A DNA stretch of 64,000 nucleotides, from contig NZ_KB908019.1 of NCBI RefSeq assembly GCF_000382305.1, positions 1-64,000 on the forward strand, written 5' to 3'. The notes under the pieces are model-generated. The model saw only the letters and a list, made by a program, of their open reading frames with translations, was not told the origin of the DNA and made no database searches. Position numbers and translations under genes: made by a program. Positions 24,953-33,314 of the stretch are shown here, in pieces. Source of the stretch: Vitreoscilla stercoraria DSM 513 (GTDB taxonomy: Bacteria; Pseudomonadota; Gammaproteobacteria; Burkholderiales; Neisseriaceae). Positions within the stretch are counted from its first letter, which is position 1; the number at the start of each line of letters is the position of its first letter.

Positions 24953-25768
24953 ATGTCCGCCATGTCTACTACCCGTATCGCCCTGATTTTGCACTATGAC
25001 GGCAGTGCATTCTATGGCTGGCAAGTTCAGCCCCAAGGCATTCCTACCGTTCAGGCCGCTTTAGAGCACGCTTTGGCAAAAATTGCCCAACATCCTGTTG
25101 CCACCATTGTGGCAGGGCGTACCGACACGGGCGTGCATGCCACAGGTCAAGTGGTACATTTTGATACCACTGCCAAACGCCCTTTATCGGCATGGGTGCG
25201 TGGGGTCAATGCGCATTTGCCTAAAGGCATCGCCATTCAAAGTGCGCACGAAGTAGCGCCTGAATTCAGCGCACGTTTTGATGCGTATCGCCGTGCTTAT
25301 CGTTATGTGTTGTGCAATGAAGCGGTGCGTCCTGTATTGCTTGCAGGCAAAGTGGGTTGGGCATTTCGTGAACTAGATGTTGCTGCAATGCAGCAAGCAG
25401 CGGTATGCTTGGCGGGGACGCACGATTTTTCCAGTTTTCGTGCTGCTGAGTGCCAAGCCAAATCGCCGATTAAAACCATGTATGACGTGAAAATCAGTCA
25501 GCAAGGCAGCATGATTTGTTTTGATTTTGAAGCGAATGCTTTTTTGCATCACATGATACGCAATTTGGTTGGTGCATTGGTGTATGTTGGTTATGGCAAA
25601 CTGACGCCTGACGAATTTCATCATTTATTATTACAAAAAAATCGCACCCAAGCGCCGCCGACTTTTATGCCTGATGGTTTGTATTTGACACAAGTACATT
25701 ATCCTGAGCATTTTGCAATGCCTGTGGCGCAGGTGCCATCTTGGTTGTGGGGAATAGAAGCAAAATGA
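24953..25768 (+). CDS. truA: tRNA pseudouridine synthase A
   Basis: Modifies U38-U40 in the anticodon stem-loop of many tRNAs. The 271 residues contain HYDGSAFYGWQVQPQGIPTVQAALE, the catalytic aspartate in AGRTDTGVHATGQV (Asp58), FSARFDAYRRAYRYVL and FLHHMIRNLVGALV. Two starts are possible: ATG 24953 (AGG four bases upstream) and ATG 24962. The frame open to 24914 is less likely. It is the first gene of truA-trpF-trpB-trpA-accD. Its stop overlaps the trpF start by four bases. A TTCAGGCCGCTT element at 25050-25061 lies inside the gene. Confidence 0.94.
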   Translation: MSAMSTTRIALILHYDGSAFYGWQVQPQGIPTVQAALEHALAKIAQHPVATIVAGRTDTGVHATGQVVHFDTTAKRPLSAWVRGVNAHLPKGIAIQSAHEVAPEFSARFDAYRRAYRYVLCNEAVRPVLLAGKVGWAFRELDVAAMQQAAVCLAGTHDFSSFRAAECQAKSPIKTMYDVKISQQGSMICFDFEANAFLHHMIRNLVGALVYVGYGKLTPDEFHHLLLQKNRTQAPPTFMPDGLYLTQVHYPEHFAMPVAQVPSWLWGIEAK

Positions 25769-26397
25769 CGCGTGTGAAAATTTGTGGCATCACCCGAGTA
25801 GAAGATGCTCAGGCAGCGATTGCTTTGGGTGTGGATGCACTAGGATTGGTGTTTTTTGAAAAAAGCCCTCGCTTTGTGAGTATTGAACAAGCACAACAAA
25901 TTGCAGCAGTGGTGCCAGCTTTCACGCAAACAGTGGGTTTGTTTGTCAATGCAAGTGAAAGCCAAGTGCATGAAGTGTTGCGCCAAGTACCTTTGGATGT
26001 GTTGCAATTTCATGGCGATGAAACTCCAGAGTTTTGTCGCCTTTTTATGCGTCCATATATTAAAGCGGTGCGTGTGGCTTCGGTACAAGACATCGAAGCG
26101 GCAGCAGCAACATTTTTTGACGCACGGGCATTGTTGTTTGATGCACATGTTGAAGGTGTGTACGGTGGCACAGGACAGGTGTTTGATTGGCGATTGTTGC
26201 CTAAAAATTTAACTCAAGCATGGGTTTTGTCAGGAGGTTTGTATCCTGAAAATGTGACCGAAGCGGTTGCCAAAACTGGTGCGATGGCAGTGGATGTTTC
26301 AAGCGGAGTAGAAGCGGCCAAAGGCATTAAAGACGCTCAGAAAATGCGTCAATTCATACAAGGAGCAAAATGTGCAGGAACAGAATTTACCGAATGA
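25765..26397 (+). CDS. trpF: phosphoribosylanthranilate isomerase
   Basis: TIM-barrel enzyme of 210 residues for the third step of tryptophan synthesis from chorismate. It shows VKICGITRVEDAQAAIALGVDALGLVF with the catalytic Cys, FVNASESQV, LQFHGDETPEFC, LLFDAHVEGVYGGTGQVFDW with the catalytic Asp, and LSGGLYPENV and VDVSSGVEAAKGIKD for phosphate binding. The start ATG at 25765 overlaps the truA stop (ATGA), and its end overlaps trpB by 26 bases, so translation is coupled at both ends. Confidence 0.95.
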   Translation: MTRVKICGITRVEDAQAAIALGVDALGLVFFEKSPRFVSIEQAQQIAAVVPAFTQTVGLFVNASESQVHEVLRQVPLDVLQFHGDETPEFCRLFMRPYIKAVRVASVQDIEAAAATFFDARALLFDAHVEGVYGGTGQVFDWRLLPKNLTQAWVLSGGLYPENVTEAVAKTGAMAVDVSSGVEAAKGIKDAQKMRQFIQGAKCAGTEFTE

Positions 26398-27571
26398 ACG
26401 AGGCTGGTTTGGCGAATATGGCGGTGTATTTGTCGCGGAAACCTTGATTCCAGCTTTGAAGCAGTTACAGGACGCTTATGCTGAGGCGCAACTTGATCCT
26501 GAGTTTCAACAAGAATTTGACTATTATTTGCGTCATTTTGTGGGTCGTCCTAGTCCTTGCTACCATGCTGAAGGTTTGAGTGCACATTTGGGTGGTGCGC
26601 AAATTTATTTGAAGCGCGAAGATTTGAATCACACGGGCGCGCACAAAATCAACAATGCTTTGGGTCAAGCTTTGCTGGCCAAACGTATGGGCAAAAAACG
26701 TGTGATTGCCGAAACTGGCGCAGGTCAACACGGTGTGGCAACGGCAACCGTAGCTGCACGTTTTGGCATGGAATGCATTGTGTATATGGGCAGCGAAGAC
26801 ATTCAGCGCCAAATGCCCAACGTGTTTCGCATGAAATTGTTGGGTGCGAAAGTCGTGGCGGTGGACAGTGGTTCGAAAACCTTGAAAGACGCGCTCAACG
26901 AAGCGATGCGCGATTGGGTGGCGAATATTGACGACACCTTCTACATTTTAGGTACGGCAGCAGGTCCGCACCCTTATCCACAAATTGTGCGTGATTTTCA
27001 GTGCATCATTGGCAACGAAGCCAAAGTGCAAATGCCAGAATTGATTGGTCGCCAGCCTGATGTGGCGGTGGCGTGTGTGGGCGGTGGTTCTAACGCTATT
27101 GGCTTGTTCCATCCGTATTTGACCGAGCCACAAGTAAAATTGGTCGGCATTGAGCCAGCAGGCCGCGGCTTGGATACAGCAGACCACGCGGCACCTTTGG
27201 CAAAAGGTCAGCCAGGTGTGTTGCATGGTTTTAGAAGCTATTTGATTCAAGACGAAAACGGCCAAGTTTTGGGTACACATTCGATTTCGGCAGGTTTGGA
27301 TTATCCTGGTGTGGGTCCTGAACACAGTTATTTGAAAGATTCAGGCCAAGTGGTTTACGATTCGGTTGATGACGACGAAGCGATGCAGGCGTTTGATTTG
27401 CTGTGCAGCAAAGAAGGCATCATTCCAGCGTTGGAAAGCAGCCACGCGTTGGCTTGGGCGGTGCGTGAAGCACCAAAAATGGCCAAAGACCAAGTGATTT
27501 TGGTGAATTTGTCTGGTCGTGGTGACAAAGACATCAACACGGTTGCCAAGCTTCGTGGCATTGAAATCTAA
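26372..27571 (+). CDS. trpB: tryptophan synthase beta chain
   Basis: PLP enzyme that joins indole and serine to make tryptophan. The 399 residues start at GTG 26372 behind AAGGAG (26360-26365). Conserved elements are GWFGEYGGVFVAETL, the PLP lysine in HTGAHKINNAL (Lys92), AETGAGQHGVATAT, CVGGGSNAIGLFHP and LVNLSGRGDKDI. A perfect DUS (26465-26477) is built into the gene and encodes Leu-Gln-Asp-Ala at residues 32-35. It forms a complex with TrpA, encoded 24 bases downstream. Confidence 0.97.
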   Translation: MQEQNLPNERGWFGEYGGVFVAETLIPALKQLQDAYAEAQLDPEFQQEFDYYLRHFVGRPSPCYHAEGLSAHLGGAQIYLKREDLNHTGAHKINNALGQALLAKRMGKKRVIAETGAGQHGVATATVAARFGMECIVYMGSEDIQRQMPNVFRMKLLGAKVVAVDSGSKTLKDALNEAMRDWVANIDDTFYILGTAAGPHPYPQIVRDFQCIIGNEAKVQMPELIGRQPDVAVACVGGGSNAIGLFHPYLTEPQVKLVGIEPAGRGLDTADHAAPLAKGQPGVLHGFRSYLIQDENGQVLGTHSISAGLDYPGVGPEHSYLKDSGQVVYDSVDDDEAMQAFDLLCSKEGIIPALESSHALAWAVREAPKMAKDQVILVNLSGRGDKDINTVAKLRGIEI

Positions 27572-27595
27572 TCCAAGCGTCCTGAAAGAATTGTT

Positions 27596-28390
27596 ATGAG
27601 CAGAATCAGTCAAGTATTTGCCAATTTACAAGCTAAAAAAGCTTTGATTCCTTACATTACCGCAGGCGACCCCAATTTGGGCACGACTTTGCAATTGATG
27701 CACACTTTGGTCGACAGCGGCGCCGATCTGATTGAGTTGGGCGTGCCATTTTCAGACCCGATGGCAGACGGTGAGGTCATTCAACGTGCGGCAACGCGTG
27801 CGGTCGCGCAAGGCGTCTCTTTGCGCGATGTGTTGGGTTTGGTGGCACAATTTCGTGAGACCAACCAAACCACACCTGTGATGTTGATGGGTTATTTGAA
27901 TCCGATTCACCGCTTGGGTTACGAAGCGTTTGCGCAAGCAGCGGCTGAGGCAGGTGTTGATGGCGTGTTGACCGTGGATTGTCCGATTGAAGAAATTGGC
28001 GCTTTGAATCAATATTTGAAACCTGCTGGCATCGATTGTATTTTCTTAATTTCGCCAACAACACCGGTTGAGCGCATTGAAGCGATTGCTCGAGAAGCCA
28101 GTGGTTTTGTATACTATGTGTCTTTGAATGGCGTGACAGGCTCAGCGAATTTGGATGTGGCTGCTGTGGCCAAGCAAGTTGCGCTCGTCAAACAATATGT
28201 GCCATTGCCTGTGGGCGTGGGTTTTGGTATTCGTGATGCCGCCAGTGCAAAAGCCATTGCTGAGGTTGCGGATGCAGCGATTGTAGGTAGCCGTTTGGTG
28301 CAAGCCATTGAAAACAATGTAGGCAATGAGCCAGCGGTTGTTGCCGCCATCGTACAAGAGTTAAACCAAGCTGTGAAAGCAGCAGTATAA
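27596..28390 (+). CDS. trpA: tryptophan synthase alpha chain
   Basis: TIM-barrel enzyme of 264 residues that cleaves indole-3-glycerol phosphate to indole, which is channelled to TrpB. Features are LIPYITAGDPNLGTT, LIELGVPFSDPMADGEVIQRA with the catalytic Glu, MGYLNPIHRLGYE, GVDGVLTVDCPIEE and GVGFGIRDAASAKAIAEVADAAIVGSRLV. A single AAGCGTCCTGAA lies in the trpB-trpA gap (27575-27586), and no good Shine-Dalgarno apart from GAAAG is seen. Confidence 0.96.
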   Translation: MSRISQVFANLQAKKALIPYITAGDPNLGTTLQLMHTLVDSGADLIELGVPFSDPMADGEVIQRAATRAVAQGVSLRDVLGLVAQFRETNQTTPVMLMGYLNPIHRLGYEAFAQAAAEAGVDGVLTVDCPIEEIGALNQYLKPAGIDCIFLISPTTPVERIEAIAREASGFVYYVSLNGVTGSANLDVAAVAKQVALVKQYVPLPVGVGFGIRDAASAKAIAEVADAAIVGSRLVQAIENNVGNEPAVVAAIVQELNQAVKAAV

Positions 28391-28400
28391 GGGGACTGAC

Positions 28401-29273
28401 GTGAGTTGGTTAGACAAAATTTTACCTCCAAAAATCAAAAGCCGTGATACGAGCAGCCGCTCGAATGTGCCTGAAGGTTTGTGGAGCAAGTGTCCATCTT
28501 GTTCAGAGGTGTTGTATGCCACTGATTTACAGAAAAACATGCAAGTGTGCCCAAAGTGTGGTCACCACCATGCTTTGAGTGCGCGTGAGCGTTTGGGTGT
28601 GTTGTTGGATGAAGAAGATCGCCAAGAGATTGGTATCGATGTTAAACCAGTAGACATTTTGAAATTCAAAGACACCAAAAAATACCCAGACCGTTTGGTT
28701 GCCGCACGCAAAGCGACAGGTGAAGACGATGCTTTGGTGGTGATGAGTGGCAAAATGGCTGGGTTACCTGTGGTGGTGGCAGCATTTGAATTCAAATTCA
28801 TTGGCGGCTCTATGGGCTCGGTGGTAGGCGAGCGTTTCGTGCGCGGTGTGCGTGAAGCGGTGCGTTTGAATTGTCCATTCATTTGTGTGGCTGCTTCAGG
28901 CGGCGCACGCATGCAAGAAGGCTTGAATTCTTTGATGCAAATGACCAAAACTTCAGCGGCTTTGCATTTGTTGTCTGAAAAACGCTTGCCGTTTGTTTCT
29001 GTATTGACCGATCCGACTATGGGTGGTGTGTCTGCCAGCTTCGCTTTCTTGGGCGATGTGGTGGTGGCTGAGCCAAATGCCTTGATTGGTTTTGCAGGTC
29101 CACGCGTGATTGAGCAAACAGTGCGTGAAACTTTGCCTGAAGGCTTTCAGCGTGCTGAATTTTTGTTGGAAAAAGGCGCTATTGACCAAATCGTTGATCG
29201 TCGTGAGATGAAACAAACTTTGGCTGATTTATTGACTTTATTACAACGTCATGAAGCGGTGAAAGTCGCTTAA
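28401..29273 (+). CDS. accD: acetyl-CoA carboxylase carboxyltransferase subunit beta
   Basis: Beta subunit of the carboxyltransferase that makes malonyl-CoA, the first step of fatty acid synthesis. The 290 residues start at GTG 28401 with AAGGGGA upstream. The N-terminal zinc ribbon has CPSC and CPKC pairs at about residues 30-52. The crotonase-like core has GSMGSVVGERFVRGVREAV, VAASGGARMQEGLNSLMQM and DPTMGGVSASFAFLGDVVVAEPNALIGFAGPRVIEQT. It closes the trp cluster and is followed by a DUS palindrome. Confidence 0.96.
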   Translation: MSWLDKILPPKIKSRDTSSRSNVPEGLWSKCPSCSEVLYATDLQKNMQVCPKCGHHHALSARERLGVLLDEEDRQEIGIDVKPVDILKFKDTKKYPDRLVAARKATGEDDALVVMSGKMAGLPVVVAAFEFKFIGGSMGSVVGERFVRGVREAVRLNCPFICVAASGGARMQEGLNSLMQMTKTSAALHLLSEKRLPFVSVLTDPTMGGVSASFAFLGDVVVAEPNALIGFAGPRVIEQTVRETLPEGFQRAEFLLEKGAIDQIVDRREMKQTLADLLTLLQRHEAVKVA

Positions 29274-29297
29274 TCGCAGCTTCAATCTGATTTGTAG

Positions 29298-29329
29298 AAG
29301 CGTCCTGTAAATACAGGACGCTTTTTTTG
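29298..29329 (+). terminator. DUS palindrome terminator after accD
   Basis: AAGCGTCCTGTA and its complement with a two-base gap and a T7 run, 24 bases after the accD stop. Confidence 0.85.
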
Positions 29330-29432
29330 TGGCTTTTTACGGTGGTTTCGGTTAAAAACAACTTAATTTATTTTATTTGCATGGTTATATGTCATATTTA
29401 TATGGCGAAAACTTGAATAGAAGGGAAGAGCT

Positions 29433-29879
29433 GTGTCGCGTTATTTCCGTAAGGTTGGATTTGTCTGTTTGATGGGATTGGCGCCTTTGGCGATGGCTGA
29501 ACAATGGGTCATATTAGGCAGTCCATCTGGTATAAGATATAACAGCCATACTCCACGTTTGTCGTTTGTTCCTGAATCGATTGATACACAAGCCAGAACT
29601 GTGGTTGTGAAACGTGAGCAAGATCAGCCTGCGTTTAATGCAGAGGTGAGACAATCTAAGGCCACGGATTTATCTGTGGACTCTGTGATTGCACAGCGTC
29701 ATTATCGTTGTGACAAGCGCCAATTTCACACGCCTGCGGCACAATATTTGACGGATAAGGGACAAGTGGTGCATGAATATGACTACCGTTTGCGTCAAGG
29801 TTTGTTGTTTCAGTTAAGCAATGTGGATGAAGGCGGTGAGGCTGAGCAAACTTTATTCAGACGAGTATGTGGGTTTTAA
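29433..29879 (+). CDS. small exported protein, unrecognised
   Basis: Protein of 148 residues from GTG 29433, with AAGGGAAGAG upstream. The signal peptide MSRYFRKVGFVCLMGLAPLAMA is followed by EQWVILGSPSGIRYNSHTPRLSFV. The mature part (about 125 residues) looks like a beta-rich domain with two cysteines (CDKRQF and the C-terminal RRVCGF) that could form a disulphide in the periplasm. This pattern resembles small surface or periplasmic proteins often annotated only as hypothetical in Neisseriaceae. It lies 22 bases before the PQQ-type dehydrogenase and may be cotranscribed with it. No function is proposed. Confidence 0.75.
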   Translation: MSRYFRKVGFVCLMGLAPLAMAEQWVILGSPSGIRYNSHTPRLSFVPESIDTQARTVVVKREQDQPAFNAEVRQSKATDLSVDSVIAQRHYRCDKRQFHTPAAQYLTDKGQVVHEYDYRLRQGLLFQLSNVDEGGEAEQTLFRRVCGF

Positions 29880-29901
29880 TCTAGCACAATCAGGAACAGC
29901 A

Positions 29902-31053
29902 ATGAAAACAATGACAGCATGGTTATGCCATTGTAGCTTAGGTTTGAGTTTGGCGTTCAGTATGAGCGCTTGCCAAGCTGAAACGGTCGCGACTTCGAAG
30001 TCTATCATTGTTGCTAATGAAGAAGTGTTGCAATGGCAAGATGTGGTGTCCTTGAATGAGCCTTGGGCGATGGTGTTTGTGAGCAATGATGCTGTTTTGA
30101 TTACAGAAAAATCTGGTCAGCTGCAATGGGTTGATGTTAATACCAAAGCCATTCACAATATTTCAGGCGTGCCAGCTGTGGTGTATGGTGGGCAAGGAGG
30201 ATTGGGAGATGTGGCGTTGCATCCTGATTTTGCCAACAATCGTTTGGTGTATTTGAGTTATGCCGAGGCAGGAGACAAGCACACGCAAGGTGCGGCAGTG
30301 GTCAGAGCCAAGCTTGAAGGTGTTGCCCCAAATTTATCTTTGCAAAATGTGGAAGTCATTTGGCGACAAATGCCGAAAGTCACAGGTAAGGGGCATTACG
30401 GTCACAGATTGTTGTTCGGTCACGATGGCAAATTGTGGATTTCTTCGAGCGAGCGTCAAAAGTTTCAACCTGCGCAAGACATGAACAGTCATTTGGGCAA
30501 AATCATTCGTTTGAACGATGACGGTAGCACGCCTAGTGACAATCCTTTTGTTGGGCAAGGTGCCATGACTGAGCAAATTTGGTCTTTGGGTCATCGCAAT
30601 ATATTGGGCATGGCGTTGGATGTTACAGGTCGCTTGTGGGTCAATGAGATGGGACCTCAAGGCGGAGATGAATTCAATTTGATACAAAAAAGAGGTAATT
30701 ATGGTTACCCTGAAGTGTCAGATGGCGATCATTACAGTGGCCGTGTGATTCCCAATCATGATACCCGTCCTGAATTCATTGCGCCAAAAATCGTATGGAC
30801 ACCTGTGATTTCTCCATCTAGTTTAATACGTTATCAAGGTTCAGGCCGCCCGAATTGGCAACACGATTTTTTAATGGGTGGTTTGTCTTCCAAAGCTTTG
30901 ATTCGAGTGCGTATCCAAGCCGATAGTGCGCAAGAAATGGCACGATATGACATGAAAGAGCGCATCCGTTCGGTTGCACAAAGCCCAGATGGTCGAGTAT
31001 GGATTTTAGAAGATGGTCGTAAGGGGCGTTTGCGTCAATTATTGCCTCCTTAA
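29902..31053 (+). CDS. PQQ-dependent sugar dehydrogenase (YliI-like), exported
   Basis: Six-bladed beta-propeller of 383 residues from ATG 29902, with CAGGAA upstream. The signal sequence ends LSLAFSMSACQAE, so it may be a lipoprotein, though the lipobox has Met at -3. Family motifs are LNEPWAMVFVSND, GGQGGLGDVALHPDF, YGHRLLFGHDGKLWISSSERQ, IWSLGHRNILGMALD, WVNEMGPQGGDEFNLI and GNYGYPEVSDGDHYSG. These match soluble aldose sugar dehydrogenases that use PQQ at the periplasmic face. No PQQ synthesis genes are in the window, so the cofactor may be imported. Confidence 0.87.
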   Translation: MKTMTAWLCHCSLGLSLAFSMSACQAETVATSKSIIVANEEVLQWQDVVSLNEPWAMVFVSNDAVLITEKSGQLQWVDVNTKAIHNISGVPAVVYGGQGGLGDVALHPDFANNRLVYLSYAEAGDKHTQGAAVVRAKLEGVAPNLSLQNVEVIWRQMPKVTGKGHYGHRLLFGHDGKLWISSSERQKFQPAQDMNSHLGKIIRLNDDGSTPSDNPFVGQGAMTEQIWSLGHRNILGMALDVTGRLWVNEMGPQGGDEFNLIQKRGNYGYPEVSDGDHYSGRVIPNHDTRPEFIAPKIVWTPVISPSSLIRYQGSGRPNWQHDFLMGGLSSKALIRVRIQADSAQEMARYDMKERIRSVAQSPDGRVWILEDGRKGRLRQLLPP

Positions 31054-31203
31054 TATCGGTATGGTTGGATATTGAAAATACTTTGTATGGGTGTTGATGT
31101 TGTATGAATGAGTAATATGCATTGATTTGGGAAACTTTTTGTTTTTTTTGTTTTCTGTTGAGCAAGTTGTTTGAATTTGAGCAGATTTTAAAAAGGGCTG
31201 AGC

Positions 31204-31647
31204 ATGAGTATTTTTGATGCATTGTTGCAGTCGCACGATAAGCAAAGAGGTTTGTGTGCCAAAATTATGCAGACCAAAGGCGATACAACCAAAAGACGCC
31301 AATTGCATCAACAATTGATGCTGGAGTTGCGTGCCCATGCTCAAGCAGAGGAGCGTTATTTTTATGCGCCATTGATGTTTCATGATGAGGGGTTAGAAAT
31401 TACCCGTCATGTTATGTTTGAGCACCATCAATTAGAAGATTTGCTGCGAGAAATCGATGCTTTGGATTATAGCCATTCCAAATGGTTGGTGAAAATGAGG
31501 CAAGTGACTGACATGGTTTTATTGCATTTGCATGAGGAAGAGGAGCAATTTTTTCCCAAAGCCAAAGAAATTTTAAGTGAATTACAAAAACAAAGTTTGG
31601 CGCATCAATATTGGGATGAATACCATAAAATATACGATGCGGCATAA
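31204..31647 (+). CDS. hemerythrin HHE domain protein
   Basis: All-helical protein of 147 residues with a single hemerythrin cation-binding domain. The putative di-iron ligands are LLQSHDKQR (His11), LRAHAQAEERYFY, MFEHHQLEDLL and LLHLHEEEEQFFPKAKEIL. Such proteins bind a non-haem di-iron centre and serve in oxygen or nitric oxide sensing or iron-sulphur protection. A ribosome binding site is weak (AAAGGGCTGAGC). It lies alone between the sugar dehydrogenase and the convergent FAD oxidoreductase. The 150-bp gap before it holds no obvious feature. Confidence 0.87.
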   Translation: MSIFDALLQSHDKQRGLCAKIMQTKGDTTKRRQLHQQLMLELRAHAQAEERYFYAPLMFHDEGLEITRHVMFEHHQLEDLLREIDALDYSHSKWLVKMRQVTDMVLLHLHEEEEQFFPKAKEILSELQKQSLAHQYWDEYHKIYDAA

Positions 31648-31679
31648 GACAGCTGGTATTTCTGCTTATTCATCTCGAT

Positions 31680-33005
31680 TCATTGGCCTTTTTGTATTGA
31701 AGAGTTGGCATCTTGCTCAAACAATCTAGGCCAAGCGGCACCCAATTGATTGCATACATCAATTGCTGAAGTCACGGCAGATTCTAATATCGGCAAACCA
31801 CCACCGAACCATGCACCACAAAACCACACCCGTTTTTGATTGGGAGAGGCTTGTTTTTGCAATTGTTGTAGTGTGAGTATGGAGTGGAGTGACTCAGGTG
31901 TGTACATGGAACGCGTCAAGTGAGTTTGGCTGATGATGTGTTCGGATGGAATTGGCATCAAAGATTGCCAAGTTTGTAATAATGGTTGATGGGTATGTTT
32001 TAAGGCCGCTTCTATGGGATTGAGCCACACAGTCAAACTTTGTTGTTGGGCATCGGGCGACATCAGATAATTTAGAATACTCCAATCTTGGCGATCATTG
32101 GGCATTAAACGTGTGTCCGTATGGTTGACCAAAATTCCCTCTGTATAGGGCAACTGGTTTAACAGTTGTCGTTCTTGCACAAATTGATGCGAATCTAAAA
32201 ACGATGTTTGCGCATGGGTGGTCGCAATGATGACATGGTCAAAATGGTGAATCTGATCGAGGTCATTTTTCACATACACTTGTTGATGTTCTTGCCATAC
32301 AGCTTGAATGTTTTGGGCAGGAATATGAGTATTGTCAGTTTGTAAAGCCCGGACTAAATATTGGGTACCACCTTGCAGCCGATACAGGTTTTTGCCTTGT
32401 AACATCACATGACAAAAATGCAATAAAGGCTTGGCTGGCCATTTCATTAAATTGGCCACATCACAACTACATAAAGTTAACAACATTGGCAAAATACAAC
32501 CATGCCAAAACAATGGTGGTAAATTTTGTTGTTGTAACCATGTTTGCAAATCTATGGTGTTACTCATCTCTGGCAGTTTTTGCAAGGCCCATTTAAAGCG
32601 ATAAATTCCCCAAGCCAAAGTAGGCGCATATTTGTTAAAACGTGGATGAGTCGGAATTGGTGTTTGTAAGCCACCTAAGCGACCTGTTTTAAGCCAAGTT
32701 TTTCCAACTTCTCGTTTGCTTGTCAGCCATGAACACGACATGTGCGTGTGTACGTGGTCAGTATTGATGCCTAATAATTCTGCTAACAACAAAGTATTGA
32801 GCCACAAAGTAGGATTCAATATGTGAAAAGGAGCATCAAAATGGTTTTGAGAAGGGACATGTTGATATGCACTTTGCTCTGTAGGATTGAAGTGTTCTAA
32901 TAAAGTGACACGATGATCGTTTTGGCGCAATACATAAGCTGCAGTCAAACCTGCCAGACTGTTGCCAATAATGCCAATATTCAAAGGTTTCAATGACATT
33001 TTCAT
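31680..33005 (-). CDS. FAD/NAD(P)-binding amine-oxidase-like oxidoreductase
   Basis: Protein of about 441 residues with an N-terminal Rossmann nucleotide-binding motif (LNIGIIGNSLAGLTAAYVL followed by VTLLEHF), the signature of FAD-dependent amine oxidase-like enzymes. Other conserved points are YRLQGGTQYLVRAL in the middle, HVIIATTHAQ and the C-terminal FAD-contact WFCGAWFGGGLPILESAVTSA. This is closest in pattern to COG2907, proteins of unknown substrate sometimes next to cyclopropane-fatty-acid synthases; none is next to it here. Start candidates are 33023, 33005 and 32999, and none has a clear ribosome binding site. The composition is more AT-rich than its housekeeping neighbours. Confidence 0.82.
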   Translation of the reverse strand: MKMSLKPLNIGIIGNSLAGLTAAYVLRQNDHRVTLLEHFNPTEQSAYQHVPSQNHFDAPFHILNPTLWLNTLLLAELLGINTDHVHTHMSCSWLTSKREVGKTWLKTGRLGGLQTPIPTHPRFNKYAPTLAWGIYRFKWALQKLPEMSNTIDLQTWLQQQNLPPLFWHGCILPMLLTLCSCDVANLMKWPAKPLLHFCHVMLQGKNLYRLQGGTQYLVRALQTDNTHIPAQNIQAVWQEHQQVYVKNDLDQIHHFDHVIIATTHAQTSFLDSHQFVQERQLLNQLPYTEGILVNHTDTRLMPNDRQDWSILNYLMSPDAQQQSLTVWLNPIEAALKHTHQPLLQTWQSLMPIPSEHIISQTHLTRSMYTPESLHSILTLQQLQKQASPNQKRVWFCGAWFGGGLPILESAVTSAIDVCNQLGAAWPRLFEQDANSSIQKGQ

Positions 33006-33314
33006 CAAGTTAAATATAAGCATTTACCATAACCTTGTATGGGGTATATTGTAAATGTGTTTGTTGGATTCCAAGATTCATTTTGGTGAATTCAATGAAA
33101 TCATGTATTTGTGGACATATTGTGTCTGCACAGAAAACGCATGATTCGTTACAAATTTAAAAGTAAAATCTCACCAACCTTCATTAATGACGATGGTTTT
33201 GAATGATTGTGTTGTAAATGTGTTGGCTGGTGATGGGCGTTGTGATGTAAACAATTGGGGATGAAAGACCTTCTGTTATGCTGATGAATTAAAATAAAAA
33301 CCAATAGGAATACA

